This document shows, in pieces, positions 51,027 to 59,967 of a stretch of DNA of 64,000 bases. The notes under the pieces are model-generated. The model made no database searches. It was not told the origin of the DNA and saw nothing but the letters and a program-made list of their open reading frames with translations. The first letter of the stretch is position 1. Every line of letters starts with the position of its first letter. The stretch spans positions 53,259 through 117,258 of the forward strand of contig CAYQDM010000008.1 in assembly GCA_964416305.1 (NCBI GenBank), given 5' to 3'. This stretch comes from Acidaminobacter sp964416305. Lineage in GTDB: Bacteria; Bacillota; Clostridia; Peptostreptococcales; Acidaminobacteraceae. The position numbers and the translations under genes were made by a program.

Positions 51027-52358
51027 GTGAAACCAGTTCATTTAAATTACCAAAAAATAAAAAAGGCCGCTGTGACCTTAACCCTCACCCTAGGGCTTTT
51101 TCTGCCGATGGTCACCATTCCAGCCACCGGCTTCACCCAGGCGGTTTCGGCGGAAGTCCCAATTGACGCTTCAATAGAGACGCATCCGGCCTTTGAGCTC
51201 ATCACCCGCGTCGAAGCGGACTACCTGGCCCTTGAGGATCTCACCCGCATCCCGGGTCTGACCTTGACTGTGCATGCCAGCCGGGATCTCAAGACGCTGA
51301 AAATTGGAACCCAGCAGTTTTTCATCATGCCTTCCGCAGACGGCCGACTCAACGTCCTCGACGCGACCGGCCGGGAGACCTGGCACAGCGCCTTCAGGGA
51401 AAACGGCGCAGATTATGTGGAGAGGGACTTTTTGGTGACGATTGGGCAAAGCGCGCTTTTGGAAGAGGCGGCTAATGAGGCACCGGAAACCGCGGAGTCT
51501 GCTGACACTGCAAACAGTGAACCGGAACTCGCCGCGCCGCTGCTCGTTAGTACTGAAGGCAATCTGCCGATGGTCCCTTCAGCCATCCCCCCCGCCGAAA
51601 CTGACGTCACCGCCGAAATTACAGTCGCCGCACCTGCAGATATCCCAGTGCTATGCTATCATCACCTTCTCCTCGAGGCAGAAATGTCACCGCTTCAAAA
51701 GCTGAACGCGGCGATCGTCTCCGTGGAAAAGTTCGAGCGCGACATGGCCTACCTGAAGTCGAAGGGCGTCACAACCCTGACCATGGCCCAGCTGCAGGCG
51801 CACCTCAAGGGCACCTGGACGGCGCCGGAAAACAGCGTGGTCATCACGTTTGACGACGGCTATCAAAGCGTCTACCGCTACGCCTACCCTATTCTGAAGA
51901 AGTATGGTTTCACGGCATCCATGTTCGTGGTCACCGGTACGGTGGAGGCGACGCCTGTGGCGTGGGATCCATCCGCAACGGTGAAGATTTCCTGGGCCGA
52001 GATGAATAAAGCCAAGAATGTCTTTGAATATCACCCCCACAGTCACGCCCTACACGGCCTGAGCAGCAGCGGCGTGCCGCTGGCCCTGGCCCTCGACGAG
52101 ATCTCGCTGAAGGCGGATCTTCAGATGGCGACAGTACTACTGACGGACAGGGGTTTCAACAAAACGAGGGTTTACGCGCACCCGTACGGCGTCCATGATG
52201 CCAGAGCAGACCAAGTGCTGAACGGCTTTGGATACGTCATGGCCTTCGCTCTTGGCGACGCACCGGCCAGCGCCTCAGATGTACCTTTTGCTCTGAAGCG
52301 TTATGGAGTTTTTCCATATACGGGGACGGGGAGTTTTGATAGGATGTTGGAGAGATAA
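51027..52358 (+). CDS. Exported polysaccharide deacetylase (NodB domain)
   Basis: A 443-residue protein with a signal peptide (about 1-38), an N-terminal domain with a copper-amine-oxidase-N-like pattern (LEDLTRIPGLTL... about 60-130), a low-complexity Ala/Glu/Pro linker (about 145-205) and a NodB carbohydrate-esterase-4 domain from PVLCYHHLL (about 208) onward. The catalytic motif is TFDDGY (about 275), the metal region is YHPHSHALHG, and a later motif is RVYAHPYG. It probably removes acetyl groups from peptidoglycan or surface glycan. GTG 51027 follows GGGAGGTAAG. Two copies of GACCATCGGC lie in non-conserved parts (signal peptide and linker). Confidence 0.87.
   Translation: MKPVHLNYQKIKKAAVTLTLTLGLFLPMVTIPATGFTQAVSAEVPIDASIETHPAFELITRVEADYLALEDLTRIPGLTLTVHASRDLKTLKIGTQQFFIMPSADGRLNVLDATGRETWHSAFRENGADYVERDFLVTIGQSALLEEAANEAPETAESADTANSEPELAAPLLVSTEGNLPMVPSAIPPAETDVTAEITVAAPADIPVLCYHHLLLEAEMSPLQKLNAAIVSVEKFERDMAYLKSKGVTTLTMAQLQAHLKGTWTAPENSVVITFDDGYQSVYRYAYPILKKYGFTASMFVVTGTVEATPVAWDPSATVKISWAEMNKAKNVFEYHPHSHALHGLSSSGVPLALALDEISLKADLQMATVLLTDRGFNKTRVYAHPYGVHDARADQVLNGFGYVMAFALGDAPASASDVPFALKRYGVFPYTGTGSFDRMLER
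51104..51113 (-). repeat. GACCATCGGC motif, inside CDS
   Basis: Exact consensus copy on the minus strand, in the signal-peptide region of the deacetylase gene (L-P-M-V-T). Confidence 0.8.
51566..51575 (-). repeat. GACCATCGGC motif, inside CDS
   Basis: Exact copy on the minus strand in the low-complexity linker of the deacetylase (L-P-M-V-P). Confidence 0.8.
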
Positions 52359-52382
52359 GATTAATCGCAAGGAGGGAGTTCG

Positions 52383-54059
52383 TTGATCAGGAAACTACAG
52401 TTCGCGAAGACCTTCCTTGTTTTATTTTTTGCAGTTTTTTTGTTCGCGGCAGTTGTGGTGAACACGGTTATCAACCAACCTTCCTACGCCTTGGAAGGGC
52501 GCGCCAATGACGTCATTCGGGTCGCCGGCGATATCAATTACCCACCCTACGAATTTCTCGATCAAAACGGAGTGTACCGCGGCTTCAACGTGGACATGCT
52601 CAACGCGGTGTTTTTGGAGCTGGAGATGGACTACGAGCTGATTCCCATGAAGTGGGAAGAGGCGCAGCAGGCCCTGCGCAGGGGCGAAGTGGACATGATT
52701 CAGGGTATGATCCGTACGCCGGAACGAGAAGGTTATTATCTGTTTGCCGACCCCCTCGTCACCAACGCCCAGGCCATCTTTGTGCGCAAGGATAATCAGT
52801 TCATCTCTGCCCTTGGGGATCTGAAAGGCAGGGTAGTCACTTTTCAGCTTGGAGACGTGGCAGAAGAGATCCTGGGCTGGGAACCTGGGGTCGACGCGCT
52901 GGGCTTCGCTGACCAGGAACGGGCCCTGGCGGATGTGCTGAACGGCCATGCCGACGCTTTTGTGGGCAACCGGCTGACGGCCATCTACTACCTTCAGAAG
53001 ATGCGGCGACTGGAGGACATGAAAATTGTGGGCGAACCCATGTCTGTGACGGACTATGGCATGGCCGTGAATTCGGACCATCCGGAGCTGCTGGAAATGC
53101 TGAATGGTGCCATCAAACGCGTTAAAGCAGACGGAACCTATGACCGGATCTACAAAAAGTGGTTTGGGGAGCAGCTGGTGGATTATGGAATTACCCTGGA
53201 TCAGGCGAAGCGCATCTTTTATGTGCTCCTTGGGATCATGAGCCTCTCCATTTTTGCCGCTTTGGTCGTGCGTCAGTGGAATGCAAAGCTGACAAAGGAA
53301 GTCCTCCTCCAAACGGAGAAAATCAGGACACAGGAAGCTGCGATCCGTCAGTATGACAAGATGCAGACCGTTGGCAACCTTGCGGCGGGGATCGCTCATG
53401 AACTCCGGAATCCGCTGACCTCCATCAAGACGCTGTCTGAGCTCGTGCCGCTGAAGCGCGACAACGACCGCTTCATTGAAGAGTTTAAGGAAATTGTGCC
53501 TTCGGAGATCGCACGGATGGATCAACTTATTACGGATCTGCTGGATTACGCGCGGCCAAAGGTGCCGGAGCCCCGGGAGATCGACCTGGTCAGCCTGGTG
53601 GAGAACCTTGAGCGACTTGTGAGGCCGCGGAGCGAGGGTGGGAATGTGACCATCGGCCACCATCTTGAGGCTCTATGGGTGTACGCGGACCCGAACCAGC
53701 TCAAGCAGATTCTGCTGAACCTCATCCTCAACAGCCTGGACGCGATTGCGGGCATGGGCGAGGGTGTGGGCAGTGTGAGGCAGGGGCGGATTGAGATCAC
53801 CAGCACGCTGGCGGGCGAACGGGGCGTGGTGGAGTTGGTGGTTGCAGACAACGGGCCGGGCATGACCGGTGACGAGGCGGTGCGGGCGTTTGAGCCCTTT
53901 GTGACCTCCAAGCGCGGCGGGTACGGCTTAGGTCTGCCGATGGTCGAGCAACTCATCCGTGAGAACAACGGGACTATTTCGGTGGACAGCACACCGGGTG
54001 CTGGAACGCGCATTGTGATGGAACTGCCGGCGTTTGAGGAGAGGGGGAGTCGGATTTGA
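52383..54059 (+). CDS. Sensor histidine kinase with amino-acid-type binding domain
   Basis: A 558-residue sensor. A signal/anchor helix (about 8-28) is followed by a SBP_bac_3 (polar amino-acid binding type) domain (about 38-262; VAGDINYPPYEFLDQNG at its start), one membrane helix (about 275-297), HisKA with H339 in IAHELRNPLTS, and a HATPase with ADNGPGM and GGYGLGLPM. TTG 52383 follows AAGGAGGGAG. The stop overlaps the regulator start. The binding fold suggests it senses an amino acid directly, and the neighbouring liv operon has a sigma-54 promoter that its NtrC-type partner could activate. Confidence 0.92.
   Translation: MIRKLQFAKTFLVLFFAVFLFAAVVVNTVINQPSYALEGRANDVIRVAGDINYPPYEFLDQNGVYRGFNVDMLNAVFLELEMDYELIPMKWEEAQQALRRGEVDMIQGMIRTPEREGYYLFADPLVTNAQAIFVRKDNQFISALGDLKGRVVTFQLGDVAEEILGWEPGVDALGFADQERALADVLNGHADAFVGNRLTAIYYLQKMRRLEDMKIVGEPMSVTDYGMAVNSDHPELLEMLNGAIKRVKADGTYDRIYKKWFGEQLVDYGITLDQAKRIFYVLLGIMSLSIFAALVVRQWNAKLTKEVLLQTEKIRTQEAAIRQYDKMQTVGNLAAGIAHELRNPLTSIKTLSELVPLKRDNDRFIEEFKEIVPSEIARMDQLITDLLDYARPKVPEPREIDLVSLVENLERLVRPRSEGGNVTIGHHLEALWVYADPNQLKQILLNLILNSLDAIAGMGEGVGSVRQGRIEITSTLAGERGVVELVVADNGPGMTGDEAVRAFEPFVTSKRGGYGLGLPMVEQLIRENNGTISVDSTPGAGTRIVMELPAFEERGSRI
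53648..53657 (+). repeat. GACCATCGGC motif, inside CDS
   Basis: Exact core preceded by T, in the kinase gene (V-T-I-G-H). Confidence 0.7.
53936..53945 (-). repeat. GACCATCGGC motif, inside CDS
   Basis: Exact copy on the minus strand in the kinase ATPase domain (L-P-M-V-E, a normally conserved GLGLP block). Confidence 0.65.
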
Positions 54060-55444
54060 AGCGCATATTGATTGTGGATGACGAGCGGACAATTCTGACG
54101 GCGCTCCGCTACGCGCTGGAGGATCTTTACGAGATTGACGTGGCGGACAACGCGGAGACCGCATTTGAGATTTTGGAGGCGCACTCTGTGGATTTGGTGC
54201 TGCTGGATCAGCGGCTGGGGGACGTGGACGGGTTGGATGTGATTCGGTCGCTGCACGCCAGGAAGCCGGAGGTCATGATCATTGCCATGACGGCTTACGG
54301 CAGCATTGAGGCATCGATTAAAGCCATGCAGAGTGGGGCGTATCATTATGTGACGAAGCCCCTGGACATTCAGAGTCTGACGGTGATGATCAACAAGGCG
54401 CTGGAATTCAGGAGCGGTGGGGCTGGCGGGATGGGCGGCGCCGGAAGCGGAAGTGCCGGTCAAAAAGGTCTGGGCGGCCCTGGCGGGCCGGAGGACTCGC
54501 GGATGCTCATTGCGGACAGCGCGGCTATGCGGTATGTGTTTGATGTGATCGACCGGGTCAAGGATCTGGACATCAATGTTTTAATCACAGGGGAAAGCGG
54601 AACGGGCAAGGAATTGATTGCCAGGGCGATTCACGAGCGCAGCAATCGGGCCAAACACAGCTTTCAGGCGCTCAACTGCGCGGCGATACCTTTGAATCTG
54701 CTGGAAAGTGAGCTCTTTGGCTATGAGAAGGGTGCTTTTACGGGTGCCCATCAGAAGGTCAAAGGCAAGTTTGAGCTGGCACACCAGGGGTCCATTTTTC
54801 TGGATGAGATAGGGGACCTGGATTTGTCGCTGCAGGCGAAGCTGCTCAGGGTGATCCAGGAGAAGAAGGTGACGCCGCTGGGCAGTGAGAAGTCCATAGA
54901 TGTGAATTTTCGATTGATCACGGCTACAAACCGGAATTTGGCGGAGTCGGTGCGCAAGGTGCTGTTCAGGGAAGACCTGTTTTTCCGGCTGAATGTGGTG
55001 GCCATTGAGGTGCCGCCCCTTCGGAAACGGAAAGAGGATATTCCACTGCTGTGCCAGCATTTTTTGGAGCTGTATTCGAAGCGGTTTGGCAAGGTGGTTT
55101 CAGGGATTTCAGCGACGGCTATTGAAGCACTGGAGGCTTATGACTTTCCGGGGAATGTCCGGGAGCTGCAGAACATCATTGAGCGCGCTGTGGCACTGTC
55201 CATGGATTCGATTATTCAGCTGGCGGATCTGCCGGGGGATATCACGGGGATTTCGGTGTATAAGTCCTCCCGGGAACTGGTGCCGGTGTATGTGGGCGAG
55301 CGCCTGGACGAGGTGGAGCGGCGGCTGATTGAGGCGACGCTTTTGTACTGTGAGGGGAATCGCCGGAGGACGGCGAACCTGCTTGGACTGAGTGAGCGGC
55401 ATCTCTACAACAAGATCAAGGAGTTTGGGCTCGGGGAAGGGTAG
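54056..55444 (+). CDS. NtrC-type sigma-54 response regulator
   Basis: A 462-residue activator. The receiver domain has DDER at the start, phospho-acceptor Asp51 in LLDQRLGD and lysine in VTKPLD. A glycine-rich linker (about 120-143) follows. The AAA+ domain has Walker A GESGTGKE (about 179-186), an intact GAFTGA (about 226) and the FPGNVRELQ block, and the C-terminus is a Fis-like HTH (NRRRTANLLGLSERHLYNKI). TTG overlaps the kinase stop. It should activate a sigma-54 promoter. The nearest is the livJ promoter at 56558, about 1.1 kb away across mazEF. That target is an inference from position. Confidence 0.92.
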   Translation: MKRILIVDDERTILTALRYALEDLYEIDVADNAETAFEILEAHSVDLVLLDQRLGDVDGLDVIRSLHARKPEVMIIAMTAYGSIEASIKAMQSGAYHYVTKPLDIQSLTVMINKALEFRSGGAGGMGGAGSGSAGQKGLGGPGGPEDSRMLIADSAAMRYVFDVIDRVKDLDINVLITGESGTGKELIARAIHERSNRAKHSFQALNCAAIPLNLLESELFGYEKGAFTGAHQKVKGKFELAHQGSIFLDEIGDLDLSLQAKLLRVIQEKKVTPLGSEKSIDVNFRLITATNRNLAESVRKVLFREDLFFRLNVVAIEVPPLRKRKEDIPLLCQHFLELYSKRFGKVVSGISATAIEALEAYDFPGNVRELQNIIERAVALSMDSIIQLADLPGDITGISVYKSSRELVPVYVGERLDEVERRLIEATLLYCEGNRRRTANLLGLSERHLYNKIKEFGLGEG

Positions 55445-55507
55445 GGGCGTCAAGGCGTTGAACTGATAAATAATTGGAGTTTCCTCCTGATAACTTATAA
55501 AGATAAA

Positions 55508-55560
55508 AGACATAACAAAGAGCAGAGTGGAATTAATCAACTCTGCTCTTTGTTATGTCT
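55508..55560. terminator. Perfect 21 bp bidirectional terminator
   Basis: Arms 55508-55528 and 55540-55560 (AGACATAACAAAG...) pair perfectly around an 11 nt loop between the convergent regulator and mazF genes. Confidence 0.85.
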
Positions 55561-55567
55561 GGATATT

Positions 55568-55912
55568 TTAGTCATCCTCAAATTCAATGAAACCATTCAA
55601 AATATCAAGCACCTCAGCCAGAATGTCGTCCGGTATTCGCTCAAAAAAAGTAGCGTTTCTGGCATTCAAATCCAATGACTTCACCTGTTCACACATTATA
55701 ACGCCCGTTGTTTTTGTCCGTGAATCCAGTGTTACGTGAAGTGGATAATTCCTCTGCGTATTGGTAATGGGGCAAACCATGGTGAGTTTAGTAAATTGGT
55801 TGAAGGTTTTGTTGCTGACAACAAGCGCTGGACGTTTTCCCATTTGCTCGTGTCCGGCCTGGGGGTCAAACTCGAGATAGACTAGATCGCCGTGATCAGG
55901 AATGTAAGTCAT
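55568..55912 (-). CDS. mazF: MazF/PemK-type endoribonuclease toxin
   Basis: A 114-residue toxin that cuts mRNA. The PemK fold is visible in order: PDHGDLVYLEFDPQAGHEQMGKRP with the basic R/P pair, ALVVSNKTFN, VCPITNT, and VIMCEQVKSLD before the C-terminal helix. The ATG at 55912 shares one base with the mazE stop (TGATG), and AAGAGGTG in the end of mazE is its ribosome site. The longer frame from 55951 has no such site. Type II toxin-antitoxin partner of the upstream gene; may respond to stress or stabilise the region. Confidence 0.9.
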   Translation of the reverse strand: MTYIPDHGDLVYLEFDPQAGHEQMGKRPALVVSNKTFNQFTKLTMVCPITNTQRNYPLHVTLDSRTKTTGVIMCEQVKSLDLNARNATFFERIPDDILAEVLDILNGFIEFEDD

Positions 55913-56154
55913 CACCACACCTCTTTGCCTTTCGGTTTTCCGGTATCCCATTCCTCAGAGGGCGATTCGGATTCGCCATAGGCAGCAATTCGTTCTTTTA
56001 GGGTCATATGCTTATAGAGTGGAATAATGATCAAGTTGCCGTCTTCCACTTTCAACTCAACAGGATCGTTTTCTTTTAAATTTGCTTTTTCAAGGATGGA
56101 CTTAGGAATTCTGATGGCTTGGCTGTTGCCCCACTTTTGGAGGGTCGTGTACAT
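55912..56154 (-). CDS. mazE: MazE-type antitoxin, AbrB/SpoVT fold
   Basis: An 80-residue antitoxin. The N-terminal swapped-hairpin DNA-binding domain is clear: LQKWGNSQAIRIPKSILEKA, then DPVELKVEDGNLIIIP. The acidic/Trp C-terminus (about 55-80) would wrap the toxin. ATG 56154 is chosen because AGAGGTGA lies 5 nt before it; an ATG two codons upstream is too close. It precedes and overlaps mazF, the normal antitoxin-first order, and probably represses its own promoter. Confidence 0.88.
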   Translation of the reverse strand: MYTTLQKWGNSQAIRIPKSILEKANLKENDPVELKVEDGNLIIIPLYKHMTLKERIAAYGESESPSEEWDTGKPKGKEVW

Positions 56155-56173
56155 GGTCATCACCTCTAAGATT

Positions 56174-56202
56174 AGTATATACCGCGTATCTACAATTTGC
56201 AA
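56174..56202 (-). promoter_or_regulatory. mazEF promoter with palindrome
   Basis: On the minus strand TTGCAA, 17 nt, TATACT. The plus-strand sequence ATAC-CGC-GTAT lies in the spacer and is a likely MazE operator. Confidence 0.6.
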
Positions 56203-56257
56203 GATTCACCTCTTAACGCGCGAGGTAGACGTGCGGCTAAATGAGAACTGTGATCGC

Positions 56258-56346
56258 AAGCTCTGGCACAAAATCTGAGTTGGTGCCAGTCACCAAGTTC
56301 GTTTTTGTCCGCGTCACCAAAGTAAAACCTGTCCGCGTCACCAACC
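56258..56346 (+). repeat. AAGCTCTGGCAC / TCCGCGTCACC repeat element
   Basis: It starts AAGCTCTGGCAC like 8166 and (inverted) 61950, continues GGTGCCAGTCACCAAGTTCG, and ends with two GTCCGCGTCACCAA words 23-24 nt apart. Confidence 0.7.
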
Positions 56347-56354
56347 ATAAAATC

Positions 56355-56369
56355 ATGCAGTTTTTGCAT
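56355..56369. promoter_or_regulatory. Candidate activator site upstream of livJ
   Basis: ATGCA-N5-TGCAT inverted repeat, with another TTGCAT at 56392, about 200 nt before the livJ sigma-54 promoter, a usual distance for enhancer-type sites. Confidence 0.35.
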
Positions 56370-56444
56370 GACATGAAATTATTGCATACTTTTTGTCGAA
56401 AAATGGCGAATAATCAAGTAAGTAAGTCCGCCGGCTTCAATCAG

Positions 56445-56471
56445 AAAAAGACCCTCAGCGAGGGTCTTTTT
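56445..56471 (+). terminator. Intrinsic terminator upstream of the liv promoter
   Basis: AAAAAGACCCT / AGGGTCTTTTT perfect stem with a 5 nt loop. No gene ends here, so it may insulate the liv operon from upstream plus-strand transcription. Confidence 0.75.
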
Positions 56472-56557
56472 ACCTTTTAAGGGGGAAATTTTAAACGCCA
56501 CTTAAATTATCGCAATATTTTTATTATTTCGTGAAAATTCACTCAAAAACCCCATCT

Positions 56558-56573
56558 TGGCATCCTTCCTGCA
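56558..56573 (+). promoter_or_regulatory. Sigma-54 promoter of the liv operon
   Basis: TGGCAT, 5 nt, CTGCA: the GG/GC pair is correctly spaced for -24/-12. It lies 79 nt before livJ; an NtrC-type activator gene is 1.1 kb upstream. Confidence 0.8.
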
Positions 56574-56598
56574 ATATAACTTTGTGCAGCGATGGCAT

Positions 56599-56608
56599 GA
56601 CCATCGGC
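56599..56608 (+). repeat. GACCATCGGC motif, intergenic copy
   Basis: Exact consensus copy (TGACCATCGGCA) in the livJ leader, between promoter and start. Confidence 0.85.
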
Positions 56609-56651
56609 AAACGCACTGGAAAAAACGAACATAGACTTTAAGGGGGAAACA

Positions 56652-57791
56652 ATGAAAATGAAAAAAATGCTGGCATTATTAATGATCCTACTCCTCGCAG
56701 TCACAGCCCTCGCCGGATGCTCCGGCGGCGCAAAAGAAGAAAGCACGGAACTTTACATTGCAAGCGCCAACCCTATGACAGGTGACTCCGCGCAGTTTGG
56801 CGACATGAAAGTCAAAGCCATTGAGCTCGCACTCGAGCAAGTCAACGCGGCTGGCGGCATCGACGGCAAGCAAGTCAAGCTCCTGGTCGGCGACGACACG
56901 GGCAACCCTAAAGAAGCACCAAACGTCGCGCAGAAATTCGCAGCGGATGACAAAGTACTCGCTATTATTGGACACTGGAACAGCTCTTGTACGCTGGCAG
57001 CCCGCGGCATCTACGAAGCAGCCGGCATCCCGGTCATCACGGACTCCGTCAACAAGGCAATCACAGACGGCTCCACACCGCACGTCTTCAGAATTTCCCT
57101 GACTGATACAGATCAGGCTTACAGACTCGCTGAGTACGCCTTCAATCAAATGGGCAAGAAAAATGCGGCTATCATGTTCACCGCCAACGACTTTGGCGTC
57201 GGACTGAAGGACGACTTCACGAAGCGCTTTACAGAGCTCGGTGGCACCATCACCGCAACAGAAACCTACTTCGAAGGCCAGTCCAAAGACTTCAGCCCGC
57301 AGCTCACCAACATCAAGAATACCAACCCGGACCTCCTGTTCGTCGCTGGCTACTATGTTGAAACTGCGCTAATCGCCCAGCAAGCCAAGGATTCCGGTTT
57401 TAACATCGATATGCTCGGCACGGAAGGCATCAGCTCTGAAGAGCTCGTCAAGCTCGGCGGCGACGCGGTTGAAGGCATCAAGTTCACAGGCTTCTTCCAC
57501 CCGGATATCGAGTTCGCTGGCACTAAAGAATTTACGGAAGCTTTCGTCGCGAAGTACAGCAAAGAGCCGGACACTTACGCTGCTCTCGCCTATGACTCCG
57601 CCCTCGTTCTCCTCGAAGCAATGAAAACCAAAGGCGCGGACCGCGAGTCCATCACGGCGTTCCTCAACGAGACACAGGAATTCCCAGGCGTCGCCGGCCC
57701 AATCACGTTTGTCGACAACGCTGTCACACGCAACATCATCATCCTCACCGTTAAAGACGGCAAGATCGTTCCTGCCGATGTTCAGCCGTAG
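56652..57791 (+). CDS. livJ: Branched-chain amino-acid ABC transporter, substrate-binding lipoprotein
   Basis: A 379-residue periplasmic-binding type I protein. A lipoprotein signal peptide with lipobox LAGC (Cys about 22) anchors it to the outer face of the membrane. The mature part opens LYIASANPMTGDSAQFG and has the hinge block AIIGHWNSSCTLAARG (S-S-x-x-T/C ligand contact) and TDSVNKAITDG. Ligand is probably leucine, isoleucine, valine or a related amino acid. AGGGGGAAACA precedes ATG 56652. It is separated from livH by 176 nt holding hairpins, which fits the higher expression needed for a binding protein. Confidence 0.92.
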   Translation: MKMKKMLALLMILLLAVTALAGCSGGAKEESTELYIASANPMTGDSAQFGDMKVKAIELALEQVNAAGGIDGKQVKLLVGDDTGNPKEAPNVAQKFAADDKVLAIIGHWNSSCTLAARGIYEAAGIPVITDSVNKAITDGSTPHVFRISLTDTDQAYRLAEYAFNQMGKKNAAIMFTANDFGVGLKDDFTKRFTELGGTITATETYFEGQSKDFSPQLTNIKNTNPDLLFVAGYYVETALIAQQAKDSGFNIDMLGTEGISSEELVKLGGDAVEGIKFTGFFHPDIEFAGTKEFTEAFVAKYSKEPDTYAALAYDSALVLLEAMKTKGADRESITAFLNETQEFPGVAGPITFVDNAVTRNIIILTVKDGKIVPADVQP

Positions 57792-57800
57792 GTCTTCCAC

Positions 57801-57810
57801 GACCATCGGC
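57801..57810 (+). repeat. GACCATCGGC motif, intergenic copy
   Basis: Exact copy followed by A, 10 nt after the livJ stop; a one-mismatch relative (GCCGATGTTC) overlaps the last livJ codons. Confidence 0.85.
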
Positions 57811-57877
57811 AAAAAGATTTTTACAGTAGTTATGACCCGAAAACACTGACAATTCTAAGAACGCTTCACTCCGCCAC

Positions 57878-57939
57878 GCCCCCTGTCACAAGGGGGCCTC
57901 GCCCCTGTCAAAAGGGGAAGGGCTTCCTGTCACAAGGGG
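57878..57939 (+). repeat. Three CCCCTGTCA-AAGGGG hairpins between livJ and livH
   Basis: GCCCCCTGTCACAAGGGGGC (57878-57897), GCCCCTGTCAAAAGGGG (57901-57917) and CCTGTCACAAGG (57925-57936). No T-run follows, so they look like mRNA-stabilising or partial-termination structures inside the operon. Confidence 0.75.
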
Positions 57940-57967
57940 CGTGCATTTCAAAAGGTGGTGTCTACGC

Positions 57968-58840
57968 ATGTTTATGGAGCATCTCAGCAACGGGATTGCG
58001 CTCGGTTCGATTTACGCCCTGACAGCGATTGGCTATACCATGGTCTACGGCATAATCCGCCTGATCAACTTCGCTCACGGCGACTTGTACATGGTGGGCG
58101 CGTTTCTGACGCTGACGGCCATTACGATCCTCAACCTGCCCATTGCTGCGGCAATGCTGTTCGGCATGGCCGGCGCGGCGCTGTTTGGGATCGCGATTGC
58201 CAAGTTCGCCTACAGCCCGGTTTTTAAAGCACCGCGGATCAGTCTCTTCCTATCGGCGATCGGTGTCGCCATCTTCCTGGAGAACTTCGCCATGCTGGTC
58301 TGGGGACCGGAGACGCAGTCCTTCCCGGAAGTCATGACCAACAAAATTTACAACTTCGCCGGTTTCAGAATGTCGACTATTCAAATCATTATCATTGTCG
58401 TCACTATCATTCTCGTTTCGGTCTTATCTTACATTGTCAAATACACCAAAATGGGCAAAGCCATGCGCTGCGTGTCCCAGGACATGGACACGGCAAGACT
58501 GATGGGCATCAACACGAACCGCGTGGTCTACTTTACTTTTGCCTTGGGCTCCGCCCTCGGCGCTACGGCGGGTGCTCTGGTCGGCATGTATTATAAAGCA
58601 GTTTTCCCGATGATGGGCTTCGTTCCAGGCCTCAAAGCCTTCATCTCCGCGGTTATAGGCGGGATTGGCAGCATTCCGGGCGCCATGATTGGCGGCATGC
58701 TCATGGGCGTGTCTGAAAGTCTCGGTGCAGCTTATGTGTCTTCAGGCTACCGCGATGCGATTGCATTTATCATCCTGATCATAGTCCTGCTGTTCAAGCC
58801 TACGGGCATCCTCGGCAAGACCATGAAAGAGAAAGTGTAG
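57968..58840 (+). CDS. livH: Branched-chain amino-acid ABC transporter permease
   Basis: A 290-residue permease with about eight membrane helices. It begins EHLSNGIALGSIYALTAIGYT, has RLINFAHGDLYMVGAF and the coupling-region block AMRCVSQDMDTARLMGIN, and ends LLFKPTGILGK, all typical of LivH. ATG 57968 has AAGGTGGTG 9 nt before it; a longer frame from 57941 has none. livM follows after 14 nt. Forms the membrane channel with LivM. Confidence 0.93.
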   Translation: MFMEHLSNGIALGSIYALTAIGYTMVYGIIRLINFAHGDLYMVGAFLTLTAITILNLPIAAAMLFGMAGAALFGIAIAKFAYSPVFKAPRISLFLSAIGVAIFLENFAMLVWGPETQSFPEVMTNKIYNFAGFRMSTIQIIIIVVTIILVSVLSYIVKYTKMGKAMRCVSQDMDTARLMGINTNRVVYFTFALGSALGATAGALVGMYYKAVFPMMGFVPGLKAFISAVIGGIGSIPGAMIGGMLMGVSESLGAAYVSSGYRDAIAFIILIIVLLFKPTGILGKTMKEKV

Positions 58841-58854
58841 GGGGGCGCGGCTAA

Positions 58855-59967
58855 ATGACTAATCTAATGACTGTGCTCCGTAATTTGATTTTTTACTCTG
58901 TGATTCTTTTCGTGGCGATCCAGATCCTGGCCCGATTCTTCGACTTTGCCAGCAAAAGGCTGATTAAGGTTGGCGGCGGCAAGAAGAAGCTCCTTCTCGC
59001 AGGTGTTGGCGTGTTCGCTCTGGTGCTGCCATTACTGCTGGCCGGTGAGCCTTACATCTTGAGAACCAGCGTCATGGTGCTGCTGTACATTGTTTTGGCG
59101 CTGAGCCTCAACATCGTGTTAGGACAGGCGGGACAGCTGTCTTTGGGCCACGCGGCATTTTACGCCCTGGGCGCTTATACCATGGCCATCCTGACAGTGT
59201 CCTTTGGCGTGAACTTCTGGATCGCCTTAGTGGCAGGCGGTGTCGTGGCCGGCATCTTTGGCTTCATTCTGGGGATTCCGACTTTGCGCCTGAAGGGCGA
59301 CTATCTGGCCATTGTCACCGTGGGTTTTGGTGAGATTCTCAGACTCATCCTGATCAACTGGGGCACCTTTACCCGTGGCCCTGCCGGGATTCCGGGCATT
59401 CCGTCCCCGTCTTTCTTTGGCATTGCGGTCAAGGGCAATACCGGTTACTATTACATCATTTTGGTGATGGTTGTTTTGACGATTATCGTCAGCAAGCGCT
59501 TGGAAGATTCCAGGCTGGGCCGCGGTCTTGCGGCGGTCAAGGATGACGAGATCGCTGCGGAATCCATGGGCGTCAATCCGGCCAACATGAAGATCCTGGC
59601 CTTCGTCCTTGGCGCTGTCATTGCCGGTTTTGCAGGCGGCTTCTTCGCCTCCTTCGTCCACTATGTCAATCCGGACAACTTCACGTACATGGAGTCCGTC
59701 ACCATTCTGACCATGGTGGTTCTGGGCGGCCTTGGCAGCATCCCGGGCGTCATTGTTGGCGCCGTGATCCTGGCCATCCTGCCGGAAGCCCTGCGTGACA
59801 TCTCCACTTACAGATACGCCATTTACGGCATCCTGCTGGCTATGATGATGATCATCCGCCCGCAGGGCATGATCAGTCTCGACAGTCTTAAAAGGAGGAG
59901 TGCGGCCGATGAAAATCCTAGAGGCATCTGGAATTTCAAAAGTCTTTGGCGGTCTAACGGCCGTTAG
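58855..59967 (+). CDS. livM: Branched-chain amino-acid ABC transporter permease
   Basis: A 370-residue permease with about ten helices, including an N-terminal extension of one or two helices before the LivM core (YIVLALSLNIVLGQAGQLSLGHAAFYALGAY). The cytoplasmic coupling block LAAVKDDEIAAESMGVN and terminal IIRPQGMI are typical. GGGGGG precedes ATG 58855. The end overlaps livG by 59 nt, so expression is tightly coupled. Confidence 0.92.
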   Translation: MTNLMTVLRNLIFYSVILFVAIQILARFFDFASKRLIKVGGGKKKLLLAGVGVFALVLPLLLAGEPYILRTSVMVLLYIVLALSLNIVLGQAGQLSLGHAAFYALGAYTMAILTVSFGVNFWIALVAGGVVAGIFGFILGIPTLRLKGDYLAIVTVGFGEILRLILINWGTFTRGPAGIPGIPSPSFFGIAVKGNTGYYYIILVMVVLTIIVSKRLEDSRLGRGLAAVKDDEIAAESMGVNPANMKILAFVLGAVIAGFAGGFFASFVHYVNPDNFTYMESVTILTMVVLGGLGSIPGVIVGAVILAILPEALRDISTYRYAIYGILLAMMMIIRPQGMISLDSLKRRSAADENPRGIWNFKSLWRSNGR

